Positions 17,481 through 26,205 of a DNA stretch of 64,000 bases are shown one piece after another. The notes under the pieces were generated by a model that had not been told where the DNA came from, did not search any database, and saw only the letters and a program-made list of their open reading frames with translations. Source of the stretch: Clostridia bacterium (lineage in GTDB: Bacteria; Bacillota; Clostridia; Oscillospirales; Acutalibacteraceae). The stretch lies in assembly GCA_017537365.1 (NCBI GenBank), contig JAFYKZ010000022.1, positions 38,519 to 102,518 of the forward strand, written 5' to 3'. Numbering within the stretch: the stretch's first letter is position 1; each line of letters starts with the position of its first letter. Made by a program: the position numbers and the translations under genes.

Positions 17481-18934
17481 TGAAAAAGGTTTACCGCGCC
17501 CATCCTTTAATGGTTTTCAATTTTTTAAAACCGTTTTTATTTGTTTTGATTTTTCCTTTCATTACAGCGGCTATCCGTTATTTTACCGACCGCCATTTAA
17601 CCTGGCTTTTTGTTTTAGAAATGTTGGCTGTTACGGTGGTTATTTTAACCGCAATAATCCGTTGTATAGCTTTCAGGCTTATAATAGAGGATAATCTGCT
17701 GACCATAAAAACAGGTGTGCTTTTTATCAGAAAATCAAAAATCAGAATTTCAAGACTTTCTTCTATCCAAACCGAGCAAAATCCTTTGGATATGCTATTC
17801 AGAGCGGCAACCTGCCGAATTAACACCGAAGCAGGCGTTACCCGAAAATCAGATTTTCAATTCAAGTTAAAGCTTAAAGAGGCGAGAGAGCTTTTAAGTA
17901 TTATATATCCCGATAAAACAATTTCAAAGGTTCGTTTTTCGGCATTTAAGGTTGCAATTATGGCGGCGGCAACCTCCTCAGCGGCAACAGGTATGATTTT
18001 ATGGGTGCCTACCCTTCGCCAAATCGCAAATCTTGTTGGTGTTGGTATCGACCGTGCTTTGTTTGACGGTATTAACAATATAACCAGCCGTTTCCATACC
18101 TATTTTCCGCCTATCGTTAATATAGTTTCCTTGGTAATCCTCGCGTCTTACGCGGTTTCGTTCCTTTATTCATTTTTAAAGCATATTAATTTTAAGGTTT
18201 CTTTCGGCGAAAAGAAGATAGCTGTGCAATCCGGCTTCTTTGTTAGAACTAAGACCTATTTCCGCCGAACAAGAGTTAACAATATCAAAATCGAGCAAAC
18301 ACCTCTGCTTAGGCTTCTCCACCGCTATACATTAAAGGTTAGCGTTGGCGGTTTTGATAATTCGAAATCGGTTTCGCAAGTGGTTGTTCCTTCGGGTAAA
18401 AGGCGGAAAATTCAAGAGGATTTTAAAGAATTTTTTCCTTTCTTAACCCATAAAGGAAAAGTCCTGAAACCTGAAAAAAGACCGCTAATCCAAAATCTTT
18501 TCTTAATGTGGCCCGGCATTTATCTGCTTCTTATGATAGCCGCCGCTTTAATTTCGGCATACCTTTTTCCGAGTTTCAGCCGACTCATTCAATTTTTAAC
18601 AATCGTTTGCTTTGGCTTCCTTATCATATATACCCATACCTGTCTGTTTGAATACAACTGCGGTTCGCTCAAGCTTGGCGACTTTGTTTTCGCCCAGAGT
18701 AATTATTTTCTTAATACCCGCGAGCTTTATTGCCCTAAGAAGAATATTGGTCAATTAAAGATAACCCGTTTTCCTATGGACCGAATGCTCGGCATTTGCC
18801 GAATAAGGCTTACGGTTTGCAGCGAAAACGCCGATACTATAAGGGTTCGTCATCTTAAATACGACGAAGCCGTCAAAGAGCTTTCAAACACCTTTGAGTT
18901 AGATGAATATTTTAATACAAAAGACGAAAAATAA
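17480..18934 (+). CDS. ydbT: PH-domain membrane protein, YdbT-like
   Basis: A 484-aa membrane protein with three PH (DUF304) modules, each preceded by paired hydrophobic spans: module 1 at about 65-145, module 2 at about 230-310, module 3 at about 390-475. Repeated 'RISRLSSIQTEQNPLDMLF', 'RRTRVNNIKIEQTPLLRLL' and 'KKNIGQLKITRFPMDRML' segments show the internal duplication. It is coupled to ydbS by a one-base overlap. A palindromic terminator follows 1 base or so after the stop region. Exact function unknown; an envelope role is inferred from family and membrane topology. Confidence 0.85.
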   Translation: MKKVYRAHPLMVFNFLKPFLFVLIFPFITAAIRYFTDRHLTWLFVLEMLAVTVVILTAIIRCIAFRLIIEDNLLTIKTGVLFIRKSKIRISRLSSIQTEQNPLDMLFRAATCRINTEAGVTRKSDFQFKLKLKEARELLSIIYPDKTISKVRFSAFKVAIMAAATSSAATGMILWVPTLRQIANLVGVGIDRALFDGINNITSRFHTYFPPIVNIVSLVILASYAVSFLYSFLKHINFKVSFGEKKIAVQSGFFVRTKTYFRRTRVNNIKIEQTPLLRLLHRYTLKVSVGGFDNSKSVSQVVVPSGKRRKIQEDFKEFFPFLTHKGKVLKPEKRPLIQNLFLMWPGIYLLLMIAAALISAYLFPSFSRLIQFLTIVCFGFLIIYTHTCLFEYNCGSLKLGDFVFAQSNYFLNTRELYCPKKNIGQLKITRFPMDRMLGICRIRLTVCSENADTIRVRHLKYDEAVKELSNTFELDEYFNTKDEK

Positions 18935-18966
18935 GAATGTTTCATATGAAACATTCTTATTTTTTT
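18933..18966 (+). terminator. terminator containing a parS-like palindrome
   Basis: A perfect 26-bp palindrome (half AAGAATGTTTCAT) followed by seven T. Its inner 16 bp, at 18938-18953, match the parS consensus TGTTTCACGTGAAACA except for the central CG, which is TA here. So it terminates ydbT and may also be a weak ParB site. Confidence 0.7.
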
Positions 18967-18984
18967 ACTTAAAGGAGAATTTTT

Positions 18985-19356
18985 ATGAGCATTTTACTCG
19001 ATTGCCTGAAAGCGTTTTTGGTGGGCGGTTTTATCTGCCTTATCGGGCAAATACTAATCGACTATACCAAGCTCACACCCGCACGAATACTGGTTTCTTT
19101 CGTGGTTGCGGGGGTGATTTTAACCGCGATTGGAGTTTATGAGCCTATCGTTAAATTTGCGGGCGCGGGCGCAACCGTTCCCTTAACAGGCTTTGGGTAC
19201 AGTCTGGCTTGCGGAGTTAAAGAGGCAATTAACACTCATGGTTTTTTAGGAATTTTGAGCGGAGGGCTCACCGCAACCGCCGCAGGAATTACCGCTTCGG
19301 TGTTTTTTGGTCTTTTAATGGCGCTTATTTTCAAGCCGGGAGACAAAACCAATTAG
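18985..19356 (+). CDS. spoVAE: stage V sporulation protein AE
   Basis: A 123-aa membrane protein of the SpoVAC/SpoVAE family, needed in spore formers to load dipicolinic acid into the forespore. Typical segments are 'LVGGFICLIGQILIDYTKLTPARILV' and 'GAGATVPLTGFGYSLACGV'. Four hydrophobic spans are visible. AAAGGAG lies 7 bases before the ATG. The usual partners spoVAC and spoVAD are not adjacent; the gene stands alone between two parS-like sites and just upstream of parAB. Assignment to the family is firm, while the AE rather than AC subtype rests on the TKLTPARI motif. Confidence 0.9.
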   Translation: MSILLDCLKAFLVGGFICLIGQILIDYTKLTPARILVSFVVAGVILTAIGVYEPIVKFAGAGATVPLTGFGYSLACGVKEAINTHGFLGILSGGLTATAAGITASVFFGLLMALIFKPGDKTN

Positions 19357-19408
19357 TTTGATTGTTTTAATGCGTAAAATTTTTGCGCATTATTTACATA
19401 TTATTAAC

Positions 19409-19437
19409 TTTACTTTTTCTCATAATACTGATATAAT
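19409..19437 (+). promoter_or_regulatory. SigA promoter of parAB
   Basis: -35 TTTACT and -10 TATAAT, 17-bp spacer, upstream of the parS site and parA. Confidence 0.6.
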
Positions 19438-19462
19438 GAGTTTAAATTATTCTGATTTTAAT

Positions 19463-19478
19463 TGTTTCATGTGAAACA
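19463..19478. other. parS centromere site
   Basis: TGTTTCATGTGAAACA differs from the ParB/Spo0J consensus TGTTTCACGTGAAACA at a single base. It lies 44 bp before parA, between the promoter and the start, as in many origin regions. Confidence 0.88.
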
Positions 19479-19522
19479 TTTTTAAGTTTTATAGGTTTAA
19501 AACTGCCGAAAGGGGCATATTT

Positions 19523-20293
19523 ATGGGAAAAATCATTTCCGTTGTTAATCAAAAAGGCGGTGTTGGAAAAACCACAACCGCCGTTAATTTAGCCGCCGCG
19601 ATAGGTATTGCAGGCAAAAAGGTTCTGCTTATTGACGCCGACCCGCAAGGAAACACAACCAGCGGTTACGGAATAAACAAGAAAAAGGTTCAAATTTCGT
19701 CTTACGACCTGCTTATAGGTAATTCAACCGCCGAAAAAGCCAGATTAGAAACCGAATATAAAAATGTTGATATTGTTCCATCCTCAATAGACTTAGCCGC
19801 CGCAGAGGTTGATTTAATCGAAATTGACCGCCGCGAAGCTCAGCTTAAAATGGCGGTAGCCGCGGTCAGAGAACAGTATGACTACATATTTATAGACTGT
19901 CCGCCATCATTAGGTCTTATAACAATAAACGCATTAAACGCAAGCGACACCGTTTTAGTTCCCATTCAATGCGAATATTTTGCTCTTGAAGGACTTTCGC
20001 AGTTAATGGCAACCGTTCGTCAGGTAAAAAGACTCTATAACCCAACCTTAGAGATTGAGGGAATAGTGCTTACTATGTTTGACGGCAGACTCAATTTAAC
20101 CCAACAGGTTGTTGGTGAAATAAAGAAATATTTTGCAGACAAGCTTTATAAATCAGCTATTCCGCGCGCTGTCAGACTTTCGGAGGCGCCAAGCTACGGT
20201 ATGCCTATTCAGTATTACGACAAGCGTTCAAAGGGAAGCCTTGCATATAATGATTTAGCAAAAGAATTTTTGAAAAAGAACAGGAGAAGATAG
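19523..20293 (+). CDS. parA: chromosome partitioning ATPase ParA/Soj
   Basis: A 256-aa ParA-type Walker ATPase that, with ParB and parS, positions the replication origin. The deviant Walker A motif KGGVGKTTTAVNLA (residues 11-24) with its signature lysine is present. So are the DADPQGN switch, DCPPSLGLITINAL and the 'QCEYFALEGLSQL' segment typical of Soj. AAAGGGG precedes the ATG. It is followed at once by parB, and a parS site lies just upstream. In Bacillus Soj also modulates DnaA, and dnaA is only 9 kb away here. Confidence 0.96.
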   Translation: MGKIISVVNQKGGVGKTTTAVNLAAAIGIAGKKVLLIDADPQGNTTSGYGINKKKVQISSYDLLIGNSTAEKARLETEYKNVDIVPSSIDLAAAEVDLIEIDRREAQLKMAVAAVREQYDYIFIDCPPSLGLITINALNASDTVLVPIQCEYFALEGLSQLMATVRQVKRLYNPTLEIEGIVLTMFDGRLNLTQQVVGEIKKYFADKLYKSAIPRAVRLSEAPSYGMPIQYYDKRSKGSLAYNDLAKEFLKKNRRR

Positions 20294-20296
20294 ACT

Positions 20297-21133
20297 ATGG
20301 CAGTTAAAAAGGGTGGTTTAGGACGCGGACTCGATTCGCTTTTTAATGAAAATTCAACCGACAACAATAATGCTGTTACGGTTAATCTTAATGACATAGA
20401 GCCAAACAGAAATCAACCTCGAAAAGACTTCGATGAGCAAGCCTTATCTGAGCTTGCGGACAGTATCGCAAAGCACGGTCTTATACAACCTATTGTGGTT
20501 AAACCAACAGCAAACGGAAGATATATGATAATTGCAGGTGAGCGCCGTTGGAGAGCTAGCCGTTTGGCAGGGCTTACGGAAGTTCCTGTTATGATAAAGG
20601 ATACCGACGATCAGACTCTTATGGAATTAGCTTTAATCGAGAATTTGCAACGCGAGGATTTAAATCCTGTTGAAGAAGCTTTGGGATACAAAGCTTTGAT
20701 GGACGAATATTCCTTAACTCAGGAAAAGGTTTCCGAAATTGTTGGCAAATCTCGTTCGGCGGTTGCAAACGCTTTAAGACTTTTAGGCTTAAACGAAGAA
20801 GAGCTTGACTCCTTAAAGCAGGGCAAAATCACCTCAGGCCACGCAAGAGCTTTACTTTCAGCAACCGACGCAGACCTCAGAGAAAAGATGTTCAGGTTAG
20901 CATTGCTCGGTGTTTCGGTGCGCGAGCTTGAAAGAATGGCGCAAGCCAAGAAAAAGCCTCAGCCGAAAAAAGAGCAAAAGTCTAATTTTTACAGCGAGGT
21001 TGAGCTTTCGCTTAAAAACGAGCTTCACAGAAAGGTTTTAGTAAAACCAACCTCAAAAGGCAAAGGTACTATAACTATCGAATTTTATAACGATAAGGAG
21101 CTTGCTGATTTCGCAAAAAAATTAGCAGACTAA
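20297..21133 (+). CDS. parB: chromosome partitioning protein ParB/Spo0J
   Basis: A parS-binding CTP-dependent clamp protein of 278 aa. The N-terminal GLGRGLDSLF, the 'NRNQPRKDFDEQAL' and 'GERRWRASRLAG' motifs (CTP-binding ParB/Srx fold, about 40-130), the 'ALIENLQREDLNPVEEALGYK' region and a helix-turn-helix (about 145-170) are intact. The C-terminal dimerisation domain ends the protein. It starts 3 bases after parA with AGGAGA as ribosome site. It would bind the site at 19463 and perhaps 18938. Confidence 0.96.
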   Translation: MAVKKGGLGRGLDSLFNENSTDNNNAVTVNLNDIEPNRNQPRKDFDEQALSELADSIAKHGLIQPIVVKPTANGRYMIIAGERRWRASRLAGLTEVPVMIKDTDDQTLMELALIENLQREDLNPVEEALGYKALMDEYSLTQEKVSEIVGKSRSAVANALRLLGLNEEELDSLKQGKITSGHARALLSATDADLREKMFRLALLGVSVRELERMAQAKKKPQPKKEQKSNFYSEVELSLKNELHRKVLVKPTSKGKGTITIEFYNDKELADFAKKLAD

Positions 21134-21242
21134 TATATGACGAAAAGACTTAAAAAAATCCTTTCAAACAGGCATTTTCGCCGCAGACCGCCCCCGTTAG
21201 TCCTTTTTTAAAGATTTTATTTAAGAAAGGAATTTAAAAATT

Positions 21243-22166
21243 ATGTGGTTTATATTTGCATTAATCACCGTCTTTTTCTGGGGCGGTTCGGATTTGTTTT
21301 CAAAAATGGGTTCAAACCCGAAAGATAAATACAGTCATTGGAAAATTGTAACAGCAGTTGGCTTTATTATGGGTGCTCACGCTACTATCACCCTTAAAAG
21401 CACCTTAGACGGCGGCAGTTTTGATTTCTCGGTATTTTTAAAATATTCGCCTGCAATAATCCTTTATATCGGCTCAATGATTTTAGGATACATAGGTCTC
21501 AGATATATAATGCTCTCGGTTTCCTCACCAATTTGCAACTCATCGGGTGCGGTAGCTTGCATTTTATGCCTTATTTTCTTAAAACAACTTCCCGATACTC
21601 TCACTTGGATTGGTATCGTTCTTGTAACCATCGGTGTTATCGGCTTGGCATTTGTTGAAAAGAAAAACGACCAAGAAGCAGAAGCACTCAGCAAAAAAAG
21701 CGAAAACAAAAAATATGTTAATAGCTTTATAGCAATCTTTTTCCCGATTTTCTATTGTATTTTAGACGGTCTCGGAACCTTTGCTGATGCCATTTTATTA
21801 GATGAAGGCATTGTTAATGAAGATTTAGCAAATATCGCTTATGAATATACATTTTTTGCTTGCGGTTTAATCGCATTTATATATGTATATATCATCAAAC
21901 GCGAAAAGCTCAAAATCAAAGAAGATTTGCCGAAGCTTGCCGGCGGACTTTGCGAAACCGCAGGTCAATTCTTCTATATCTATGCAATAGGCGATGATTT
22001 CGGTAACCCAACCGTTGCAACTCCTATGATTTCGGCTTATTGCGTATTTTCAGTATTGCTTTCTCGCATTTTCCTCAAAGAAAAGCTTTCACTTAAACAC
22101 TATGCGGTTGTTTTCACGGTTTTTGCAGGAATTATTCTTATGGGTGTTGCAGAGGGCTTAGCATAA
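21243..22166 (+). CDS. EamA/DMT-family transporter
   Basis: A 307-aa membrane protein with about ten spans arranged as two EamA repeats (about 1-140 and 155-305), joined by a charged linker (KKNDQEAEALSKKSENKK). It begins WFIFALITVFFWGGSDLFSK, the usual start of the drug/metabolite transporter superfamily. Substrate cannot be told. AAAGG precedes the ATG by 10 bases. The 109-nt gap from parB holds no clear terminator or RNA gene. Confidence 0.85.
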   Translation: MWFIFALITVFFWGGSDLFSKMGSNPKDKYSHWKIVTAVGFIMGAHATITLKSTLDGGSFDFSVFLKYSPAIILYIGSMILGYIGLRYIMLSVSSPICNSSGAVACILCLIFLKQLPDTLTWIGIVLVTIGVIGLAFVEKKNDQEAEALSKKSENKKYVNSFIAIFFPIFYCILDGLGTFADAILLDEGIVNEDLANIAYEYTFFACGLIAFIYVYIIKREKLKIKEDLPKLAGGLCETAGQFFYIYAIGDDFGNPTVATPMISAYCVFSVLLSRIFLKEKLSLKHYAVVFTVFAGIILMGVAEGLA

Positions 22167-22187
22167 TTTAAAAATTATATTTAATTT

Positions 22188-22225
22188 AAGGGTTGTCAAA
22201 ATTTTAATCTGTTTTGACAACCCTT
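22188..22225. promoter_or_regulatory. inverted repeat upstream of bioY, possible BirA-type operator
   Basis: Arms AAGGGTTGTCAAAA and TTTTGACAACCCTT are separated by 9-10 nt. No T-run follows on either strand, so a simple terminator is unlikely. TTGTCAAA-12-TTTGACAA resembles the layout of biotin repressor operators, though both spacing and bases depart from the usual consensus. It ends 15 bp before the bioY ATG. Confidence 0.45.
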
Positions 22226-22240
22226 GATATAAGGAAATAT

Positions 22241-22768
22241 ATGAAACCTAAAAAACATATACATAATATTGTTCTTTCGGCTCTTTTCGCCGCTATAATC
22301 GCTCTGCTTTCGCAGATTTCAATACAAACACCCTTTGGTGTTCCCATAACCTTGCAAACCTTTGCAATCGCATTTTGCGGATATTTTTTAGGCGCCAAAT
22401 GGGCTTCTCTTTCGGTTGTGGCTTATATTTTCACAGGCGCTGTGGGGCTTCCTGTTTTTTCGCAGTTTAATGGCGGTATCGGAGTTCTTTTCGGGCTTTC
22501 GGGCGGATATATTATCGGCTTTTTATTTTTGAGCCTTTTCTGCGGATTTTGCCGAAAAAGCAAAAATGTATTTAAAAATATAGGTTTTAGCGCGTCAGGT
22601 CTTATACTTTGCCATTTAATCGGCATTTTATGGATTTTATTTATGTCGAAAGGGGATATGCTGTCCTCGTTTGCCGCAGGCTCTTTTATATTCGTTTTAA
22701 AAGACATTATTTCCCTAACTCTCGCATATTTTTCATCTAAAACTATTCTAAAAAGAATAAAAATCTAG
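22241..22768 (+). CDS. bioY: biotin transporter substrate-binding subunit BioY
   Basis: The S component of an ECF-type biotin importer, 175 aa with about six spans. Family motifs visible are 'ISIQTPFGVPITLQTFAIAFCGYFLG' and 'YIFTGAVGLPVFSQFNGGIGVLFGLSGGYIIGFL'. ATG 22241 follows AAGGAAA. A longer frame opens at 22214 but begins inside the upstream inverted repeat. The energising EcfAAT module is not in the window. The operator-like repeat just upstream hints at biotin control, which is inference. Confidence 0.92.
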   Translation: MKPKKHIHNIVLSALFAAIIALLSQISIQTPFGVPITLQTFAIAFCGYFLGAKWASLSVVAYIFTGAVGLPVFSQFNGGIGVLFGLSGGYIIGFLFLSLFCGFCRKSKNVFKNIGFSASGLILCHLIGILWILFMSKGDMLSSFAAGSFIFVLKDIISLTLAYFSSKTILKRIKI

Positions 22769-22780
22769 TTAGAGGTGCCC

Positions 22781-23458
22781 ATGTTGACTAAACCCACTGT
22801 AAGCTATAAGGGCTTGCGACTTAAAAATATAACCTCGCCCGAATACAGACATTTGTTTTTAATTCTCGGTTGGCCGTTATATTTTGCCCTTTATTATTTA
22901 ACTGAAAACTTTATACCAAACGAAAACTGCCATATTGTTCATAGCTTTTTCGATGATATAATTCCGTTTTCTGAAATATTTGTTATACCTTATGTTTTAT
23001 GGTATGCTCTTATCGCTTTCTCGCTTATATACTTTCTATTTTACAGTCTTGAAAGCTTTAAAGCGCTTCAAACCTATTTTATAATAGTTCAGCTTTTGGC
23101 TACGGTTATATTTATAGTTTATCCCTCAAAGCAAATGCTTCGTCCTGAGGAATTTGCAAGAGATAACCTTTTAACCGATTTGGTTGGCGCGCTTTATTCT
23201 GCCGATACTAATACAGGGGTTTGCCCATCGCTCCATGTTGCAATGTCGATAGGTATTGCGTCGGCTTGGTTAAAAGAGAAGTCGGCGCACTGGACATTTA
23301 AAGCATTTATCGTTTTGTTTTGCATTATAATCTGTCTTTCAACCGCATTTATCAAACAACATTCAGTAGTTGATACTTATGTTGCTATTCCGGTTTGTAT
23401 GGTGGCAGAAATAATCGTATTTTATAAATGGTATAAGGCTAAACTAAAAAGAAAATAA
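22781..23458 (+). CDS. PAP2-family membrane phosphatase
   Basis: A 225-aa integral membrane protein with about six spans. The PAP2/type 2 phosphatidic acid phosphatase motifs C2 (PSLHVA, about residue 148) and C3 (IKQHSVVDTYVA, with catalytic His and Asp, about 190) are seen. The C1 motif is weak. Members dephosphorylate lipid phosphates or undecaprenyl pyrophosphate. ATG 22781 is preferred to GTG 22775 since GAGG lies 5 bases before it and overlaps the GTG. It starts 12 bases after bioY and probably shares its transcript. Confidence 0.82.
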   Translation: MLTKPTVSYKGLRLKNITSPEYRHLFLILGWPLYFALYYLTENFIPNENCHIVHSFFDDIIPFSEIFVIPYVLWYALIAFSLIYFLFYSLESFKALQTYFIIVQLLATVIFIVYPSKQMLRPEEFARDNLLTDLVGALYSADTNTGVCPSLHVAMSIGIASAWLKEKSAHWTFKAFIVLFCIIICLSTAFIKQHSVVDTYVAIPVCMVAEIIVFYKWYKAKLKRK

Positions 23459-23463
23459 AAATT

Positions 23464-23503
23464 AACGCAGAAAAGCAAAATTAATATGCTTTTCTGCGTT
23501 TTC
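23464..23503 (+). terminator. terminator after PAP2 gene
   Basis: Stem AACGCAGAAAAGCA/TGCTTTTCTGCGTT with a 9-nt loop, followed by TTCGTATT. Confidence 0.8.
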
Positions 23504-23520
23504 GTATTACAATAATTCGA

Positions 23521-23712
23521 TTAATAATTTTCTTTTATCTCGGTTGCAGGCTCAGGGTTTTCTATTATTATTTCACCGTTTTCTTCGCCTTTATTTTTCT
23601 TTCTGGTTAATAAAATGATAAGGAAAACAAGCCCGCCGATAAACGCCAGACCTAACAATAATATTAAAAGAAAAATAATAATATAAATTAAAAGCATTAA
23701 AAAAAGTTTCAT
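23521..23712 (-). CDS. 63-aa single-span membrane protein
   Basis: A hypothetical small protein: a long hydrophobic N-terminal stretch (residues 3-35), a basic RKKNKG patch, and an acidic glutamate-rich tail (GEENGEIIIENPEPATEIKE). AAGGAG lies 8 bases before the ATG, which argues that it is real. I do not recognise a family. It lies alone between a convergent PAP2 gene and the tRNA. Confidence 0.6.
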   Translation of the reverse strand: MKLFLMLLIYIIIFLLILLLGLAFIGGLVFLIILLTRKKNKGEENGEIIIENPEPATEIKENY

Positions 23713-23874
23713 TTTGTATTCTCCTTAAATAGTTCGTATTTTAGTTTTTATATAATTTCTTATATTTTAGTCTGCGAAGCAGACACCGAACTTCTTCACT
23801 ATTACATATTACTTATTACCTCAAAATTCCAAGGACTCTTCTAGTGAAGAGTGAAAAGTGAAGAGTTAATAAGT
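23713..23874. other. intergenic, low-complexity
   Basis: No gene seen. It contains TCTGCGAAGCAGA, also part of the ~88-bp repeat at 42908 and 49101, and short imperfect tandem units such as TATTACATATTACTTATTAC and GTGAAGAGTGAAAAGTGAAG. These look like degraded repeat tissue. Confidence 0.5.
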
Positions 23875-23908
23875 AAAAATTCCAAGAACTTAAAGTCCTT
23901 GGAATTTT
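23875..23908 (-). terminator. terminator of tRNA-Leu
   Basis: Stem AAAATTCCAAG/CTTGGAATTTT with a short loop directly after the CCA end; U-rich on the minus strand (GGAATTTTTAC). Confidence 0.75.
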
Positions 23909-23992
23909 TGGTGCGAGTGACGAGACTTGAACTCGTACGTCATTGACACACGCCCCTCAAACGTGCCTGTCTGCCTATTCCAGCACACTCGC
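23909..23992 (-). tRNA. tRNA-Leu (anticodon GAG)
   Basis: A class II tRNA of 84 nt including an encoded CCA. The acceptor stem GCGAGTG/CACTCGC, a D-arm CTGGAATAGGCAGACAG, an anticodon arm CACGT-TTGAGGG-GCGTG, a variable arm, and the T-arm ACGAG-TTCAAGT-CTCGT are all readable. The anticodon is GAG, so it reads CUC/CUU leucine codons. The long variable arm supports leucine. Confidence 0.93.
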
Positions 23993-24141
23993 ATTTACAC
24001 ATATTAAATTATCGCACCTTGATATTATATCAAAAGCATTACCCAATGTCAACTAAAATTTTTAAAAATATTAATTTGCTCTTTAAATTTTCGTTAAAAT
24101 AAGGTAAAATGATAAAGTAATAATTTTTAAGGACTTGTTTT

Positions 24142-26205
24142 ATGCAAAAATTTAAAGATGCAGAAATTCTTTCTCCTGCAGGAAATTTCGAAATGCTGAC
24201 TGCCGCAGTACGCAGCGGCGCAGACGCGGTATATCTCGGTGCTAAGGATTTTTCTGCCAGAAGAAATGCTCAGAATTTCGATTTAAAAGAGCTTAGCGAA
24301 GCTATTAAATATTGTCATATCAGAGGGGTTAAGGTTTATTTAACCCTTAATATTGCGTTGAAAGAAAATGAAATTTCAGATGCCTTTTATTTGGCTCAAA
24401 ATGCTTATAATATGGGAATAGACGGCATAATTCTATCCGATTTAGGTTTAGCTAAGCTTCTTAAAACCTATATTCCCGATTTGCCGCTTCATGCCTCAAC
24501 TCAAACTTCGGTTCATTCTGTTTCGGCGTTAAAAATTTTAAAAGAGTTAGGTTTTTGCCAAGTTGTTGTGGCGCGTGAGATGAGCAAACAAGAACTTGAA
24601 GTTTTTTGCAAAAGGGCAAAAGAGCTTGATATTAAGGTTGAGGTTTTTGTTCACGGAGCTTTGTGTATGTCGGTTTCAGGTCAATGCCTATTATCCGCAT
24701 TTTTAGGCTCTCGAAGCGGAAACAGAGGTCTTTGCGCAGGTCCTTGCCGACTTCCCTTTGAAGCTAAAAACGGCACAGGCTATGATTTAAGCCTGAAAGA
24801 TTTATCTCTTTTAGAATATCTTAGTGAATTATATGATATGGGTGTTAGGTCTTTTAAAATAGAGGGCAGAATGAAACGCCCTGAATATGTTGCCGCCGCA
24901 ACCTCTGCCGCAAAGTTTTCTCTTTATAACGGATATATAAACAAAGAGCTTGACGAAACCTTAAAAAATGTTTTCTCCCGTTCAGGTTTTACAAACGGTT
25001 ATTATACCGATAACCTCGGTCGCGATATGTTCGGTATCCGAACAAAAGAGGATGTTTTAAGCGCAAACAAAGCTTTTCCTGTACTCCACGAGCTTTACAG
25101 AAATGAAAGGCAATCGGTTAAAATAAACTTAAAATCCGAAATAAAAGAAAATTATCCTATAACCCTTTTAGGTTTCGACGGTGAAAACGAGGTTTCGGTT
25201 AAAGGTGCTGTTCCGCAAAAAGCACAAAACCGCCCGACTACTGCTGACGATATTAAAAAAGCTCTGTCTAAACTCGGCTCAACCCCTTATTATTGCGAAA
25301 ATTTTGAAATTTCAGTAGATGACGGACTTTTTATCAGCCAAAGCGAGCTTAATTCTTTAAGGCGAGAGCTTTGCGAAAAATTAAATGAGAAAAGAGCAGA
25401 AGTTAAGCGAAAATCATCTAATATAACCTTATCTAAACTTGAAAATCATAAAAAATCAGATAAAACACCCGAACTTTTAATAAGGGTTCAAAATGAAAAT
25501 CAAATACCCGAAAATTTAAGCGGTATTAAGGCTATAATTTATCCGTTAGAAGAAAATACAGAAATAATAAAAAAATATAATATTCCTTTTATTGCCGATA
25601 TACCTCGCGGAATAAAGGACGAAAAGATTATTTTAAATCTGCTCAGAAAATTCAAAGAAAACGGTGGAAAAGCCGCATTTTGCGGCAATATTGCTTTAAT
25701 CGAACTTTGTAAAGAGGTTAACATAATACCTCTTGCAGATACCTCTCTTAATCTTTATAACAGCGAAACTGCAACCGTTCTTGAAAATTTAGGTGTTAAG
25801 GCTCTAACTCTTTCGGGAGAGCTTGAATTAAGCGATATAAAAAATATAAATTCCTCTTTAAAGAAAGGAATTATATCTTACGGAAATATTCCGCTTATGC
25901 TTTTTAAAAACTGTCCTGTTAAAAACGGTGTGTCCTGTTCTTCTTGCAATAAAAAAGGCTTCTTAACCGACCGAATGGGCATAGAATTTCCTGTTCGTTG
26001 CCGATTAGGATATAGTGAATTATTCAATAGTCTCCCACTCTGGCTTGCAGACAGACTACCAGAGCTTAACGGCTTAGATTATCATATTTTATATTTCACA
26101 AACGAAACGCCCGAAAGGGTAAAAGAGGTTGTTTCGGCTTATAAAAAAGGCCTTTCGCCTGACATTAAGCATACTCGCGGTCTTTATTATAGAGGCGTAA
26201 TCTAA
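24142..26205 (+). CDS. peptidase U32 family protein (RlhA-like)
   Basis: A 687-aa U32 protein. The TIM-barrel-like first half contains 'AEILSPAGNFEMLTAAVRSGADAVYLG', 'HASTQTSVH' and the family's cysteine signature (HGALCMSVSGQCLLS ... GLCAGPCR), followed by KIEGRMK. A DUF3656-like region (about 340-420) and a further C-terminal part with CPVKNGVSCSSC follow. Longer U32 proteins of this kind include RlhA, which hydroxylates 23S rRNA C2501, and others used in tRNA modification; the clustered cysteines suggest an Fe-S site. 'Peptidase' is a historical label. AAGGA lies 10 bases before the ATG. Confidence 0.87.
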   Translation: MQKFKDAEILSPAGNFEMLTAAVRSGADAVYLGAKDFSARRNAQNFDLKELSEAIKYCHIRGVKVYLTLNIALKENEISDAFYLAQNAYNMGIDGIILSDLGLAKLLKTYIPDLPLHASTQTSVHSVSALKILKELGFCQVVVAREMSKQELEVFCKRAKELDIKVEVFVHGALCMSVSGQCLLSAFLGSRSGNRGLCAGPCRLPFEAKNGTGYDLSLKDLSLLEYLSELYDMGVRSFKIEGRMKRPEYVAAATSAAKFSLYNGYINKELDETLKNVFSRSGFTNGYYTDNLGRDMFGIRTKEDVLSANKAFPVLHELYRNERQSVKINLKSEIKENYPITLLGFDGENEVSVKGAVPQKAQNRPTTADDIKKALSKLGSTPYYCENFEISVDDGLFISQSELNSLRRELCEKLNEKRAEVKRKSSNITLSKLENHKKSDKTPELLIRVQNENQIPENLSGIKAIIYPLEENTEIIKKYNIPFIADIPRGIKDEKIILNLLRKFKENGGKAAFCGNIALIELCKEVNIIPLADTSLNLYNSETATVLENLGVKALTLSGELELSDIKNINSSLKKGIISYGNIPLMLFKNCPVKNGVSCSSCNKKGFLTDRMGIEFPVRCRLGYSELFNSLPLWLADRLPELNGLDYHILYFTNETPERVKEVVSAYKKGLSPDIKHTRGLYYRGVI

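Noticed and set aside
21134..21242. Possible small RNA or terminator between parB and the DMT transporter
   Set aside because: Only weak, short pairing is possible and there is no T-run after a stem.
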